Source: UBA1546 sp049302185
GTDB taxonomy: Bacteria; Nitrospirota; Thermodesulfovibrionia; Thermodesulfovibrionales; UBA1546
Length of the DNA: 64,000 nt
Direction of reading: 5' to 3'
Assembly (NCBI GenBank): GCA_049302185.1
Contig: JBAQLV010000010.1
Location: 1-64,000, forward strand
The notes below the pieces were generated by a model. That model worked only from the letters and a program-made list of their open reading frames with translations, searched no databases and was not told the DNA's origin. The translations under genes and the position numbers were made by a program. The stretch's first letter is position 1. The number at the start of each line of letters is the position of its first letter. Shown here piece after piece: positions 25,223-33,838 of this stretch.

Positions 25223-25284
25223 GTGAAAAGTGTCAGTGATCTGTGTCTGTAACTTACACTAAAAACTGACACTAATCATGGTGA
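25223..25284. repeat. Heptamer repeat between amt and trpF
   Basis: AGTGAAAAGTGTCAGTGATCTGTG on the left and ACACTAAAAACTGACACTAATC on the right form inverted halves in about 7-base register. Confidence 0.6.
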
Positions 25285-25306
25285 TGTTATGCTATAATCT
25301 GCATAC

Positions 25307-25936
25307 ATGGTGAAGGTTAAAATATGCGGCATAATAAATCTTGATGATGCAATGGCAGCAGCGGATTTTGGCGCTGATGCGCTGGGTTTTGTATTTTTCA
25401 AAAATAGCCCACGGTACATTTCACCTGCAAATGCAAAAAAAATAATAAAAAAACTCCCTCCATTCATCTCAACGGTGGGTGTGTTTGTAAATGAGGATAA
25501 AAATACCATAAAGGAAACGGTTTCTCAGGCAGGAATAGATATAATCCAGCTTCACGGCGAAGAGCCTCCTGCTGCGTGCAGATTCCCTGAACATTTAGCA
25601 ATAAAGGCAATAAGGGTTAAGTCCATTGATAATCTTGAAATAATCTCTAAATACAGAGATAAAGTTTCAGCCTTTCTGCTTGACACATACACGCCTGAGG
25701 TATTTGGAGGCACGGGTCAGATATTCAACTGGGACATCGCAGCAGAGGCAAAGAAATTCGGCAGGGTTATCCTTGCTGGAGGATTGACCCCTGCAAACAT
25801 AGAGAAGGCAGTACGCTTGGTTCATCCTTATGCTGTTGACGTAAGCAGCGGCGTTGAGGCAGAGAAAGGCAAAAAAGACCACCTTAAAATGAAGCTTTTT
25901 ATCGAAAAGGCAAAAAGTGTCAGTGTCAGTATTTAG
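25307..25936 (+). CDS. trpF: Phosphoribosylanthranilate isomerase
   Basis: Catalyses the Amadori rearrangement of phosphoribosylanthranilate in tryptophan synthesis. The TIM barrel of 209 residues shows VKICGI (general base Cys) at the start, GFVFFKNSPRYI, QLHGEE, LLDTYTPEVFGGTGQIFNW (general acid Asp) and VDVSSGVE near the end. No other trp gene is in the window. The C-terminus (KSVSVSI) is written by the start of a heptamer repeat, which suggests that the repeat inserted at the gene end. Confidence 0.93.
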   Translation: MVKVKICGIINLDDAMAAADFGADALGFVFFKNSPRYISPANAKKIIKKLPPFISTVGVFVNEDKNTIKETVSQAGIDIIQLHGEEPPAACRFPEHLAIKAIRVKSIDNLEIISKYRDKVSAFLLDTYTPEVFGGTGQIFNWDIAAEAKKFGRVILAGGLTPANIEKAVRLVHPYAVDVSSGVEAEKGKKDHLKMKLFIEKAKSVSVSI

Positions 25937-25985
25937 TGTCAGTTAATTATTTTTTGATACTCACCACTAATCACTGTCACTGGAA
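25914..25985. repeat. Heptamer repeat shared by the ends of trpF and queF
   Basis: AGTGTCAGTGTCAGTATTTAGTGTCAGT and its rough complement ACCACTAATCACTGTCACT meet at TTAATTATTTTTTG. The convergent genes trpF and queF both end inside it, so the element supplies their last codons and could terminate both transcripts. Confidence 0.65.
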
Positions 25986-26335
25986 ACTCTAATCACTGCC
26001 TTTACATTCCCCCTCGGATTAAAATCGCCGGTGACTTCAAGAAATCTTGGTTTCAATTTCTTTTCAAGTTCTGAATAAATCTTATTCGTTGCCTCTTCAT
26101 GCGAGATACGCATATTGCGGAATGAATTCAGATACAGCTTAATCGACTTTAATTCCAGAATTTTTCTGTCAGGAACATATCTTATGGCTATCGTTGCAAA
26201 GTCAGGATAGCCTGAGCGCGGGCAGAGGCATGTGAATTCAGAAAAACTTATATTGATTTCATAGTCTTTTTCAGAGTAGGGATTGTCCCACAGCTCTAAC
26301 CTTGCCGTTTTTATAGCCTTTTCTCCGTAGCGCAT
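25967..26335 (-). CDS. queF: NADPH-dependent 7-cyano-7-deazaguanine reductase
   Basis: Reduces preQ0 to preQ1 in queuosine synthesis. It is a short, unimodular (type I) QueF of about 122 residues: EFTCLCPRSGYPDFATI contains the catalytic Cys and Asp, ELKSIKLYLNSFRN carries the family signature with the Glu/Lys pair, and GDFNPRGNV the cofactor-binding end. The start may be this ATG or one five codons upstream (26350). The C-terminal SSDSD comes from the repeat. No other queuosine gene is nearby. Confidence 0.92.
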   Translation of the reverse strand: MRYGEKAIKTARLELWDNPYSEKDYEINISFSEFTCLCPRSGYPDFATIAIRYVPDRKILELKSIKLYLNSFRNMRISHEEATNKIYSELEKKLKPRFLEVTGDFNPRGNVKAVIRVSSDSD

Positions 26336-26413
26336 AGAAAAATTTAACACGCAAGTATTGACAAAAGCAAATATATTTTAGTAAGCTTTATCCAGTAGCA
26401 GTTCTTTTATTGT

Positions 26414-26454
26414 AAAAACCCCCTCAGGATAGGCAATGCCTACCGGGTTTTATT
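26414..26454. terminator. Strong hairpin between queF and rho
   Basis: AAAACCC ... GGGTTTT encloses GGATAGGC-AA-TGCCTACC; almost all bases pair and a T-rich run follows on the plus strand. It lies in the rho leader (about 65 bases before the ATG) and so may be an attenuator rather than a gene-end terminator, since no plus-strand gene ends before it. It could also terminate on the minus strand, but there it is upstream of queF. Confidence 0.5.
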
Positions 26455-26517
26455 ATTAAATATAAAAAACCACTCTACAAGCCATAGGCCAGAGAAAATC
26501 CCTAAGAGGAGCTAAAT

Positions 26518-27777
26518 ATGGATAACATATCTATTTCAGAGCTAAAAGAAAAGACCATTGACGAGCTTACCACTGTTGCAAAGACCCTGAATGTTGAAGG
26601 CGCATCAGGCATGAGGAAGCAGGATATCATATTTGCAATACTTCAGGCGCAGGCTGAAAAGACAGGAAATGTATTCGGGGAGGGCGTTCTTGAAATATTG
26701 CCTGACGGTTTTGGATTCCTCCGCTCACCTGATTACAGTTATCTTCCCGGCCCTGATGATATTTATGTTTCGCCTTCCCAGATCCGCAGATTTATTTTGA
26801 GGACAGGTGACCTCGTTTCAGGCCAGATAAGACCTCCCAAGGAGAGCGAAAGATATTTTGCGCTCCTCAAAGTAGAGGCAGTAAACCATGAATCTCCTGA
26901 AGACAGCATAAACAGAACGCTTTTTGACAACCTTATACCGTATTATCCGACAGAAAGAATAAAGCTTGAATATGACACAAGTGATTATTCAACAAGGGTA
27001 ATGGATCTTATAGCTCCTGTCGGCAAAGGGCAGAGGGGGATGATAGTTGCAGCGCCGAGAACAGGGAAGACAATGCTTCTGCAGTCAATAGCAAAGGCTA
27101 CAAAAACTAACCACAGAGAGATACATCTGATAATCCTCCTGATAGACGAAAGGCCTGAAGAGGTTACTGACTGGAAAAGACAGGTCCCGACAGCAGAGAT
27201 AATAAGTTCAACATTTGATGAGCCGCCTCAGAGGCACTGCCAGGTCGCCGAGATGGTCATAGAAAGGGCAAAAAGGCTTGTGGAAAGCAAGCGAGATGTA
27301 GTTATTCTTCTTGACAGCGTAACAAGGCTTGCAAGGGCTTATAATGCAATTATGCCAACAAGCGGGAAGGTTTTGTCAGGAGGGCTTGACTCAAATGCCC
27401 TTCAGAGACCAAAGAGATTTTTCGGCGCTGCCCGGAATATTGAAAACGGCGGCAGCCTTACAATAATTGCCACAGCGCTTGTTGATACAGGAAGCAGAAT
27501 GGATGACGTTATCTTTGAAGAATTCAAAGGCACAGGCAATATGGAGCTTCACTTAGACAGGAAGCTCGTTGATAAGAGGATATTCCCGACCATAGACATA
27601 AACGCATCGGGCACAAGAAAAGAGGAGTTGCTTGTTGATAAGGATGTTCTCAATAAGATGTGGATACTGCGGAAGGTCTTAAACCCTCTGAGCACTGTTG
27701 AAAGCATGGAGTTTCTGCTTGGCAAGCTTACAGGCACAAAGGCCAACAAGGACTTTCTTGATATGATGAATAAATAG
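26518..27777 (+). CDS. rho: Transcription termination factor Rho
   Basis: A hexameric RNA-dependent helicase. The 419 residues hold the Rho_N helix bundle (ISELKEKTIDELTTVAK), the cold-shock-like RNA-binding domain (GVLEILPDGFGFLRS, YVSPSQIRRF), and a RecA-like ATPase with the P-loop APRTGKT, LLIDERPEEVTDW (Walker-B-adjacent), LDSVTRLARAYN and the Q/R-loop region. Normal length. GAGGAG lies before the ATG. In other bacteria rho controls its own leader; the hairpin just upstream may serve this. Confidence 0.96.
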   Translation: MDNISISELKEKTIDELTTVAKTLNVEGASGMRKQDIIFAILQAQAEKTGNVFGEGVLEILPDGFGFLRSPDYSYLPGPDDIYVSPSQIRRFILRTGDLVSGQIRPPKESERYFALLKVEAVNHESPEDSINRTLFDNLIPYYPTERIKLEYDTSDYSTRVMDLIAPVGKGQRGMIVAAPRTGKTMLLQSIAKATKTNHREIHLIILLIDERPEEVTDWKRQVPTAEIISSTFDEPPQRHCQVAEMVIERAKRLVESKRDVVILLDSVTRLARAYNAIMPTSGKVLSGGLDSNALQRPKRFFGAARNIENGGSLTIIATALVDTGSRMDDVIFEEFKGTGNMELHLDRKLVDKRIFPTIDINASGTRKEELLVDKDVLNKMWILRKVLNPLSTVESMEFLLGKLTGTKANKDFLDMMNK

Positions 27778-28198
27778 TCGGTTTGATAAACTACAAAAAG
27801 TTACCGAATTAGTGGGATAGAATAACCGTTCCCTATCATTTGTTTTTACAAAATTAACCTCTTCATACGCGCTTCCTAATCTGATGCTGGGAAAGACCCA
27901 GCTTACCTTCATCAAGACAAGAGCGTCACCAGAAGGAACATAATCAGGAACATAATCTTTGTTTAAATCTGGAAATACAGACGAAGCAATCTCTACCATT
28001 AATTTTATTAAAAGCGAGATTACCGCGCTTCGCTCGCAATGACAGATGAGGAAGATATTTCTATGACCTCCCCAAATCCTCCCCTTTACAAGGGGTGGCT
28101 GGGAGGGGTAATGATAAGACTGTTTTTAACCTTTTTTGCTGTGTTGTTATGTTATAATCGCCATATATAAGAGCATATTAGATTCTGCTATGAAAGGA
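27778..28198. other. 421-base gap holding repeats, no convincing gene
   Basis: A minus-strand frame at about 27800-27999 (starting MVEIASSVFPDLNKD) is not recognised. A repeat of the GATTACCGCGCTTCGCTCGCAATGACA type lies at 28018-28045, and a CCTCCCC-type palindrome at 28062-28110. A TATAAT at about 28155 may belong to the promoter of the following TA pair. Confidence 0.5.
28062..28110. repeat. C/G-rich palindromic repeat (CCTCCCC type)
   Basis: CCTCCCC-AAATCCTCCCCTTTACAAGGGGTGGCTGGGAGGGG: two C-rich arms followed by their complements. Same design as 20484 and the insertion in hypF. Confidence 0.6.
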
Positions 28199-28209
28199 GG
28201 CTGGTTAAA

Positions 28210-28488
28210 TTGAAGGCAGTTGAAGTATCCAAAGAAGAAGTTTTGGACTTTTTAAGGCTGGAGCTTATATCAGAAATCCGCTCAGTTTCTTTTGCTCTGG
28301 AACTCTTTGAGAAAAAATACTCTAAAAAATTTAATGAGTTTGAAAAGGGCATTTCCGGGCATAAGGAAAATTATGAAGAGTGGGATGATTATATTGAATG
28401 GAAGGCATACCAAGAGACATATAAAGACCGTGTTGAAAAACTAAAAGAACTGGATAATGCTGAAGACATTAAAATTATTGCAGGATAA
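28210..28488 (+). CDS. Putative antitoxin paired with a DUF6516/TumE-type toxin
   Basis: The 92-residue, strongly charged, mostly helical protein (EVSKEEVLDFLRLELISEI..., WDDYIEWKAYQET) begins at a TTG (28210) behind AAAGGAGG. It overlaps the following toxin-like gene by 32 bases. Four-helix antitoxins of this kind precede DUF6516 toxins in many genomes (TumA-like). The role is inferred from the partner and the overlap; the protein itself has no diagnostic motif. Confidence 0.6.
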   Translation: MKAVEVSKEEVLDFLRLELISEIRSVSFALELFEKKYSKKFNEFEKGISGHKENYEEWDDYIEWKAYQETYKDRVEKLKELDNAEDIKIIAG

Positions 28489-28807
28489 CCCTGCGGTTAA
28501 AAGCTTTGATATTATTGATTTCAAGAGCGGAAGAAATTTTTACTACCTGAAGATAAAGGCAGAAATATTAAATGACACAACGCTTTTTATCAGAGAATAT
28601 CTTTCACAAAGTGAATATAACTACTCTTTTCACTGGCAAAGAGAAAACGGCGATTTATTGATAAGATGGGATAACTCATCTCACCATGATAACATCAAGA
28701 CATTTCCTCATCATCGGCATCTATCCGATGGTCAAGTTTTAGAATCATACGAAATTAGCGTTGAGAAGGTTTTAGATTTCATTAAGAAAACAGTTTGTCC
28801 AGATTAA
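28457..28807 (+). CDS. DUF6516 family toxin (TumE-like)
   Basis: The 116-residue protein has the family pattern: an RNFYYLKIKAEIL strand pair, YNYSFHWQRENGDLLIRWDN, and HHDNIKTFPHHRHL followed by a helical end (SVEKVLDFIKK). The many histidines in the middle suggest a metal-dependent or general-acid site. DUF6516 proteins are toxins of type II-like pairs; activity is not established by the sequence. ATG overlaps the antitoxin gene, so expression is coupled. Confidence 0.68.
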   Translation: MLKTLKLLQDNPAVKSFDIIDFKSGRNFYYLKIKAEILNDTTLFIREYLSQSEYNYSFHWQRENGDLLIRWDNSSHHDNIKTFPHHRHLSDGQVLESYEISVEKVLDFIKKTVCPD

Positions 28808-28839
28808 TCCTGTCCAGATACCTGTCCGCGCACGGTAGA

Positions 28840-28906
28840 GATGTTGCCTAAAGCTTTTTCAGTGCACATGCCTGCCATAAATAATTGAATTGCATTTTCA
28901 GGTTAG
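28840..28906. repeat. Dispersed repeat, copy 1 (AAAGCTTTTTCAG...GCCTGCCATAAA)
   Basis: About 65 bases that match 57271-57340 at roughly four of five positions, including TAAAGCTTTTTCAG and CGCCTGCCATAAA blocks. Both copies lie outside genes. The element type is unknown. Confidence 0.6.
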
Positions 28907-28964
28907 AAATCAGAAATAAACTTTTCCTTGTCAATCTCCATATTGCATAGATATAATACATACT

Positions 28965-31019
28965 ATGCGTGTTCCTTTTGATTGGTTAAAAGATTTTGTT
29001 GACATCACTAAAAGTCCCGAGGAAGTCGCGGATATTCTTACAATGGCCGGACTTGAGGTGGAGGCCGTAGAAAAACTTAACGGAGATTTCGTATTTGAGG
29101 TTAATGTTACTCCAAACAGGCCTGACTGTCTCAGTATTATTGGTATTGCACGGGAGATTGCCACAGCAATGAACCTGCCGCTAAAGCATCCTGAGCATGA
29201 TATAAAAGAAGAAGCTTCGGATGATGGTTTTAAGATAGAAATACTTGATGCAAACTTATGCCATAGATATGCCGGAAGAGTTATAAAGGGAGTAAAGATT
29301 GCACAATCTCCGGACTGGCTTAGAAACAGAATTACCAAATGCGGCATACGAACGATAAATAATATAGTGGATATAACAAACTATGTCCTCATGGAATCAG
29401 GCCACCCGTTACATGCGTTTGACCTTAATGCGTTGAAGGGGAAATCAATAAAGGTGGCGCTCGCAGAGGAAGACTGCAATATTGTTACACTTGACGGCAT
29501 AGAGAGAAAATTGCCGCTGGATGCGCTTCTCATATGGGACGCAAAAAATCCTGTAGCAATTGCGGGTGTTATGGGAGGCGCTGAAACAGAGGTTAGTGAT
29601 TTTACTCATGATGTGTTTCTTGAGAGCGCATATTTTGAACCAACATCAGTCAGGAGGACATCAAGGGCTTTGGGCCTTAAATCCGAATCATCTTACAGGT
29701 TTGAAAGAGGCACGGACATTGAGGCTTTGAGTAATGCGCTTGACAGGGCAGCATCTTTAATCCAGCAGGTTTCCGGCGGAATGGTCTATAAAAAAGTTGA
29801 TATTTATCCAAAAAGGTTTGTCCCTGTAACTGTGAATGTGAGATATGACAGGGTCAATAAGGTTCTGGGAACTGATATCTCCGATAAAGAAATGGTTGAT
29901 ATAAATAAACGATTGGGCATTACTGTGGATTTACACAAGGACTATTTCACGGTAAAACCTCCGGCATTCAGGACTGACATTAAGACGGAGTCTGATGTTA
30001 TTGAGGATATAGCAAGAGTTTACGGTTATCAGAAGATACGGACAACAATTCCAAAGGCGGTTATTTCGGGTGGGAACTCGGACAGGGGGCACGCTTATGC
30101 CCTGAGGATAAAAAATATTGTGAGAAAGGCAGGGTTCAACGAGGCAATAAATTACAGCTTCATGGCTGAAACAGACCTTGATATTTTTAATATCACTACA
30201 GAAGACAGAAGGCGCAAGGCTGTTTCAATAAAAAACCCGTTGAAGAAGGAAAGCTCATTGCTGCGGACGACGTTAATCCCGTCACTAATTGAAAATTTTA
30301 TATATAATTTTTCAAGGGGCACAAGAGATATCAGGATTTTTGAGTTATCCAGAGTATTTGAGGATATAGGACGGCCGCTGCCTCTTGAAATTATGTGTCT
30401 TGGCGGTGTCTATTACAGGGGGAAAAAACCATCTTTATGGAAAGAAGAAGCCGGCGGTTTCTATATAGTCAAGGGGATGATTGAAGACTTGTTCGGTGAC
30501 CTGCATATTAATGGCTATGCATTTTCTCCTTCAAGCGAGCCCTTCCTTCATCCGGGACAGTCGTGTGAGATTCGCATCTCAGGTTCAAGCATTGGTTTGC
30601 TCGGAGCTATTTCGCCTGTGGTGGTTGATAAGCTGGATCTGAAGGTTCCGAGGCCTGAAATAGTTGTATTTGAAATAGACCTTGACAGATTAATTTCTTT
30701 GATTCCTGCTTCTATGGAGTATTCGCCCATACCAAAGTTCCCGTGTATTGAACGTGACATAGCAATCATTGTGGATGATACACTCAGCGCGTCTGACATT
30801 GAGAATCTCATAAGGGCGTATCCCTCAGAACTCATAGAGGATGTTTCCATTTTTGATTTTTATAAAGGCAAGAATATTCCTGACGGGAAGAAGAGCCTTG
30901 CATTTACGGTAAGATACAGGTCGGACAGCAGAACGCTTACAGAAGCAGAAGTTGAAGAAATGCATCTTAATATTCTTAAGTATATTACGGCAGAGACAGG
31001 CGGGGAGTTGAGGGTGTGA
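28965..31019 (+). CDS. pheT: Phenylalanyl-tRNA synthetase beta subunit, lacking the EMAP-like domain
   Basis: Charges tRNA-Phe together with the alpha subunit. It opens normally (PFDWLKDFVDI..., GLEVEAVE) but jumps directly to FEVNVTPNRPDCLSI, so the OB-fold tRNA-binding insertion (about 100 residues, normally between these) is missing. B3/B4 editing domain (HPLHAFD, GVMGGAETEV, SVRRTSRALGLKSESSYRFERG), B5, the catalytic-like core, and the C-terminal anticodon-binding domain (PCIERDIAIIVDD, FTVRYRSDSRTLTEAEV) follow; 684 residues against about 790. Short PheT forms exist naturally. pheS, normally just upstream, is not in the window; a TA pair occupies that place. Confidence 0.92.
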   Translation: MRVPFDWLKDFVDITKSPEEVADILTMAGLEVEAVEKLNGDFVFEVNVTPNRPDCLSIIGIAREIATAMNLPLKHPEHDIKEEASDDGFKIEILDANLCHRYAGRVIKGVKIAQSPDWLRNRITKCGIRTINNIVDITNYVLMESGHPLHAFDLNALKGKSIKVALAEEDCNIVTLDGIERKLPLDALLIWDAKNPVAIAGVMGGAETEVSDFTHDVFLESAYFEPTSVRRTSRALGLKSESSYRFERGTDIEALSNALDRAASLIQQVSGGMVYKKVDIYPKRFVPVTVNVRYDRVNKVLGTDISDKEMVDINKRLGITVDLHKDYFTVKPPAFRTDIKTESDVIEDIARVYGYQKIRTTIPKAVISGGNSDRGHAYALRIKNIVRKAGFNEAINYSFMAETDLDIFNITTEDRRRKAVSIKNPLKKESSLLRTTLIPSLIENFIYNFSRGTRDIRIFELSRVFEDIGRPLPLEIMCLGGVYYRGKKPSLWKEEAGGFYIVKGMIEDLFGDLHINGYAFSPSSEPFLHPGQSCEIRISGSSIGLLGAISPVVVDKLDLKVPRPEIVVFEIDLDRLISLIPASMEYSPIPKFPCIERDIAIIVDDTLSASDIENLIRAYPSELIEDVSIFDFYKGKNIPDGKKSLAFTVRYRSDSRTLTEAEVEEMHLNILKYITAETGGELRV

Positions 31020-31026
31020 GGGTCTG

Positions 31027-31686
31027 TTGAGACCGATTATAGGTATAACAGCAGACATTGAGGGCAATCGCTTAAAACTCAACAGGGATTATGCAGCGGC
31101 TGTTGAGAATGCTGGCGCCTGTCCTGTATTGCTGGCGCCTTCCCGTAATGTAGCTGATATTGCTTTAAAGATTGACGGAATTCTTATCTCCGGAGGAAGT
31201 GACCTCCATCCCTCCTATTACACCGAAGATGTAAATTATGAGATAAAAATTGTTGAAAGGGACAGAAGCGGCTTTGAATTTGCAATAATTCATGAGATAA
31301 TAAAGTTGAAGAAGCCGGTGCTCGGCATATGTTATGGGATGCAGCTTATCAATGTTGCTTTTGGCGGAAGCCTCTATCAGGATATAAAGCAGCAGGTTCC
31401 GGCGGCAATAGGGCACAGAGAGGGTTGGCATACAATTAAAATAGACGATAATAAACTTATAGATAGAGGCGAGTTTAAGGTGAACAGTTCTCATCATCAG
31501 GCGGTAAAGGTTATTGGACAGAGATTGAATGCAATTGCTTTTTCCGCTGACGGTATTGTAGAGGCAGTATACAGCGAGGATTATCCGTTTCTTCTCGGAG
31601 TGCAGTGGCATCCGGAGCGGATGAAGGACAGTCTGTCAGAAAAAATCTTCCGGTCTTTTGTGGAGGCAGCAGTTGAGAATAAATAG
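31027..31686 (+). CDS. Class I glutamine amidotransferase-like hydrolase (gamma-glutamyl-GABA hydrolase family)
   Basis: The 219-residue peptidase-C26 type protein has GICYGMQLINV with the nucleophile Cys, ISGGSDLHPSYY, NSSHHQAVK and VQWHPE with His and Glu of the triad. It is closest to PuuD-like hydrolases that release glutamate from gamma-glutamyl amides, but no polyamine genes are nearby, so the true substrate is open. It starts with TTG 7 bases after the pheT stop, and its end overlaps the next gene, so it is part of a chain pheT-this-AI-2E-baeRF-moeA. Confidence 0.88.
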   Translation: MRPIIGITADIEGNRLKLNRDYAAAVENAGACPVLLAPSRNVADIALKIDGILISGGSDLHPSYYTEDVNYEIKIVERDRSGFEFAIIHEIIKLKKPVLGICYGMQLINVAFGGSLYQDIKQQVPAAIGHREGWHTIKIDDNKLIDRGEFKVNSSHHQAVKVIGQRLNAIAFSADGIVEAVYSEDYPFLLGVQWHPERMKDSLSEKIFRSFVEAAVENK

Positions 31687-32725
31687 GTTTTATGTCGTAA
31701 CCTCTATATTTATACTGCTTGTGCTTGGCTATCTGTCATATCAGATACTCAAACCGTTTTTTAATGCCATTGCATGGGCAATAGTTTTTACTATCGTCTT
31801 TTATCCTGCATATACGTTTATATTGAGGTACGGCAGGTCCAGATCTTTTACATCTCTTATAGCAACAGTCTTAATTCTCATTGTGATTGTTGCGCCGTTT
31901 ATCTATCTCTCTTTTGTTCTTCTGGAGGAACTAAAGGATATCGCTGAAAAGATTGATAAGGAAGCGATTGACTCTATCAAGAATGTCTTTGCCTCTCCTC
32001 CTGTTGTGCGTGTGACCGAAAAGATCCAATCCTATTTCGGCATTGAGGGTGTAGAGATAAGTGGTGTTGTCTTTGAGGGGCTTAAGAAGTTTGGCAAGGG
32101 ATTGGTGGATAATCTTTCTCTGTGGGCGGCTAATGTCAGCAGGGCGATAATAGATTTTATATTCATGGCATTTGCGCTATTTTTTCTCATGAGGGATGGG
32201 CATGACATTTTACGGAAGATAGGAAGTTATCTTCCATTTTCTGAAAACCAGAAGGACAGGCTCGCATTTCAGGCGAAGGATATGGTTGTGTCAACAGTTT
32301 ACGGCGGAGTTGTGGTTGCAATTATCCAGGGAGCGCTTGGAGGAATTGCCTTTTTTGCGCTCGGCATTAATGCGCCTGTCTTATGGGGGACTGCAATGGC
32401 AGTGATGTCGTTTCTTCCACTGCTCGGCACTTTTTCAATATGGGGGCCGGCAGGCATATATTTACTTATCACGGGCAGTTATATGAAGGGTATAGCGCTT
32501 TTACTTTTTGGCTTGCTGGTGATAGGCATAGTGGATAATATTCTGAAACCTGTCATAATAAGCGGAAGGACAAAGATGCCGACGCTCTTGATATTTTTCA
32601 GCGTTATCGGCGGGATAAACTTTTTCGGTTTCATCGGGTTTGTGATAGGGCCGCTGGTCCTGGCGCTTTTCGTATCAGTATTTGAAATATTCAGAGGTAC
32701 AGAAGAAGGAGGAACAAATGCTTAA
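31673..32725 (+). CDS. AI-2E family transporter
   Basis: An inner-membrane protein of about 350 residues with the family layout: two N-terminal helices (TSIFILLVLGYLSYQIL, AIAWAIVFTIVFY), TM3 (IATVLILIVIVAPFIYLSF), a soluble stretch, and five more helices with GAWGTAMAV-like and PLLGTF/WGPAGIYL motifs, NILKPVIISGRTKMPTL being typical. Members export autoinducer-2 or act as Na+/H+ antiporters; the substrate cannot be deduced. The TTG at 31673 is preferred because GGAGG lies just before it; TTG 31658 is possible. Overlaps the preceding gene. Confidence 0.86.
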   Translation: MRINRFYVVTSIFILLVLGYLSYQILKPFFNAIAWAIVFTIVFYPAYTFILRYGRSRSFTSLIATVLILIVIVAPFIYLSFVLLEELKDIAEKIDKEAIDSIKNVFASPPVVRVTEKIQSYFGIEGVEISGVVFEGLKKFGKGLVDNLSLWAANVSRAIIDFIFMAFALFFLMRDGHDILRKIGSYLPFSENQKDRLAFQAKDMVVSTVYGGVVVAIIQGALGGIAFFALGINAPVLWGTAMAVMSFLPLLGTFSIWGPAGIYLLITGSYMKGIALLLFGLLVIGIVDNILKPVIISGRTKMPTLLIFFSVIGGINFFGFIGFVIGPLVLALFVSVFEIFRGTEEGGTNA

Positions 32726-33833
32726 TCAGGAAGAACTAAAAGAGATTGCAACACTTCAGGCTGATGGCAGCTATTTTGTAAGCCTCTATCTTAATGTAAG
32801 CCCCGGCACAAAGGGAGATTATGTTATACATCTCAAGAACATGCTTAAAAAATTTTCGGAAGAGGAAGACAGGAAAATATTTAAAAAGGTTAAAAATGAC
32901 ATTGAAAAGCTTGAGGCTTTTGTCACCAGCAATAAGAGGGAATTCAAAAAAGGATTGGCCATTATCACTTCTTCTGAAAAGTCATTCTGGAAGGAGTATC
33001 ATCTTGCTATCCCTGTAAAGAACGCAATAATAGCGGATAAGGCTCCGTATATACAGCCCCTGCTTGATATACTTGATAATTATAAGCAGTATGCAGTGCT
33101 TCTTGTTGACAAGGAATCTGCGCGTTTGTTCCTTGTGCATCTTGGCGAGATAGAGGAATACGGCGAGGTGCATACGCCGGATGTGCCGGGGAAACATAAA
33201 AGAGGGGGATGGTTTTCTCTCTCAGGACACAGATTTGAACGGCATATAGATTATCATGTAAGCCTGCATATAAAGGACGTTGTAAAAAAACTGGAGTCAT
33301 TTCTGGCAGCTGAGCGGATAGAAAGGATAATAGCAGGAGGTTCTGATGATGCTGTTGCAAAGGTAAGAGAAATGCTTCCAAAGGCAGTCAGTGAAAAAAT
33401 TGTGGGCGCTTTTCATGCCGAGATGTTTGCGAATGTCAATGATATATTTGAAAAAGTCAAACCTGTGATAAGCGAGTTTGAGAGCAGGGAGGAGAAGGCA
33501 ATTGTTTCTGATTTGCTGACAACAGCAGGTAAAGGGCAAAATGCAGTCATAGGCATAGAGGATGTTCTGAATGCGATTCAGGAAGGAAGAGTAATGAAGC
33601 TGATATTCATAAAGGATTTCAAAGATTCAGGCTATGCATGCAGTAACTGCAGTTATCTTACAAAGCAGAAGGTATCTGCCTGCCCTTATTGTAAAGGCGG
33701 GATGGAGGATGTCAATTATCTTATTGACCTTGCAGCGCAGAGAGCAGTGGAACAAGGTTCGCTGATAGAAGTGATAGCAGATAATAAAGAGCTGTTAGAC
33801 GCAGGGGGAATAGGTGCGTTCCTGAGATTTTAA
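32718..33833 (+). CDS. Bacterial archaeo-eukaryotic release-factor (baeRF/eRF1-like) protein
   Basis: The 371-residue protein has three parts: an N-terminal domain (VSLYLNV...), a middle RNase-H-like eRF1 domain with GKHKRGGWFSLSGHRFERHIDYHV, and a C-terminal Pelota-like domain with a zinc ribbon (CSNCSYLTKQKVSACPYC). At the tip where eRF1 has GGQ, this one has GGW. BaeRF/VLRF1-type proteins are thought to act on stalled ribosomes or peptidyl-tRNA. The ATG at 32718 has AAGGAGG and overlaps the AI-2E gene. An exact subfamily number is not assigned. Confidence 0.78.
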   Translation: MLNQEELKEIATLQADGSYFVSLYLNVSPGTKGDYVIHLKNMLKKFSEEEDRKIFKKVKNDIEKLEAFVTSNKREFKKGLAIITSSEKSFWKEYHLAIPVKNAIIADKAPYIQPLLDILDNYKQYAVLLVDKESARLFLVHLGEIEEYGEVHTPDVPGKHKRGGWFSLSGHRFERHIDYHVSLHIKDVVKKLESFLAAERIERIIAGGSDDAVAKVREMLPKAVSEKIVGAFHAEMFANVNDIFEKVKPVISEFESREEKAIVSDLLTTAGKGQNAVIGIEDVLNAIQEGRVMKLIFIKDFKDSGYACSNCSYLTKQKVSACPYCKGGMEDVNYLIDLAAQRAVEQGSLIEVIADNKELLDAGGIGAFLRF

Positions 33834-33838
33834 GGGAG

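Noticed and set aside
26340..26517. preQ1 riboswitch upstream of queF
   Set aside because: The strong hairpin here reads as a terminator-like stem on the plus strand in the rho leader; no preQ1 aptamer sequence with its A-rich tail is recognisable on the queF strand.
27790..27999. Minus-strand frame between rho and the TA pair as a gene
   Set aside because: No motif or family character, no ribosome-binding site, and it runs into the rho 3' end.
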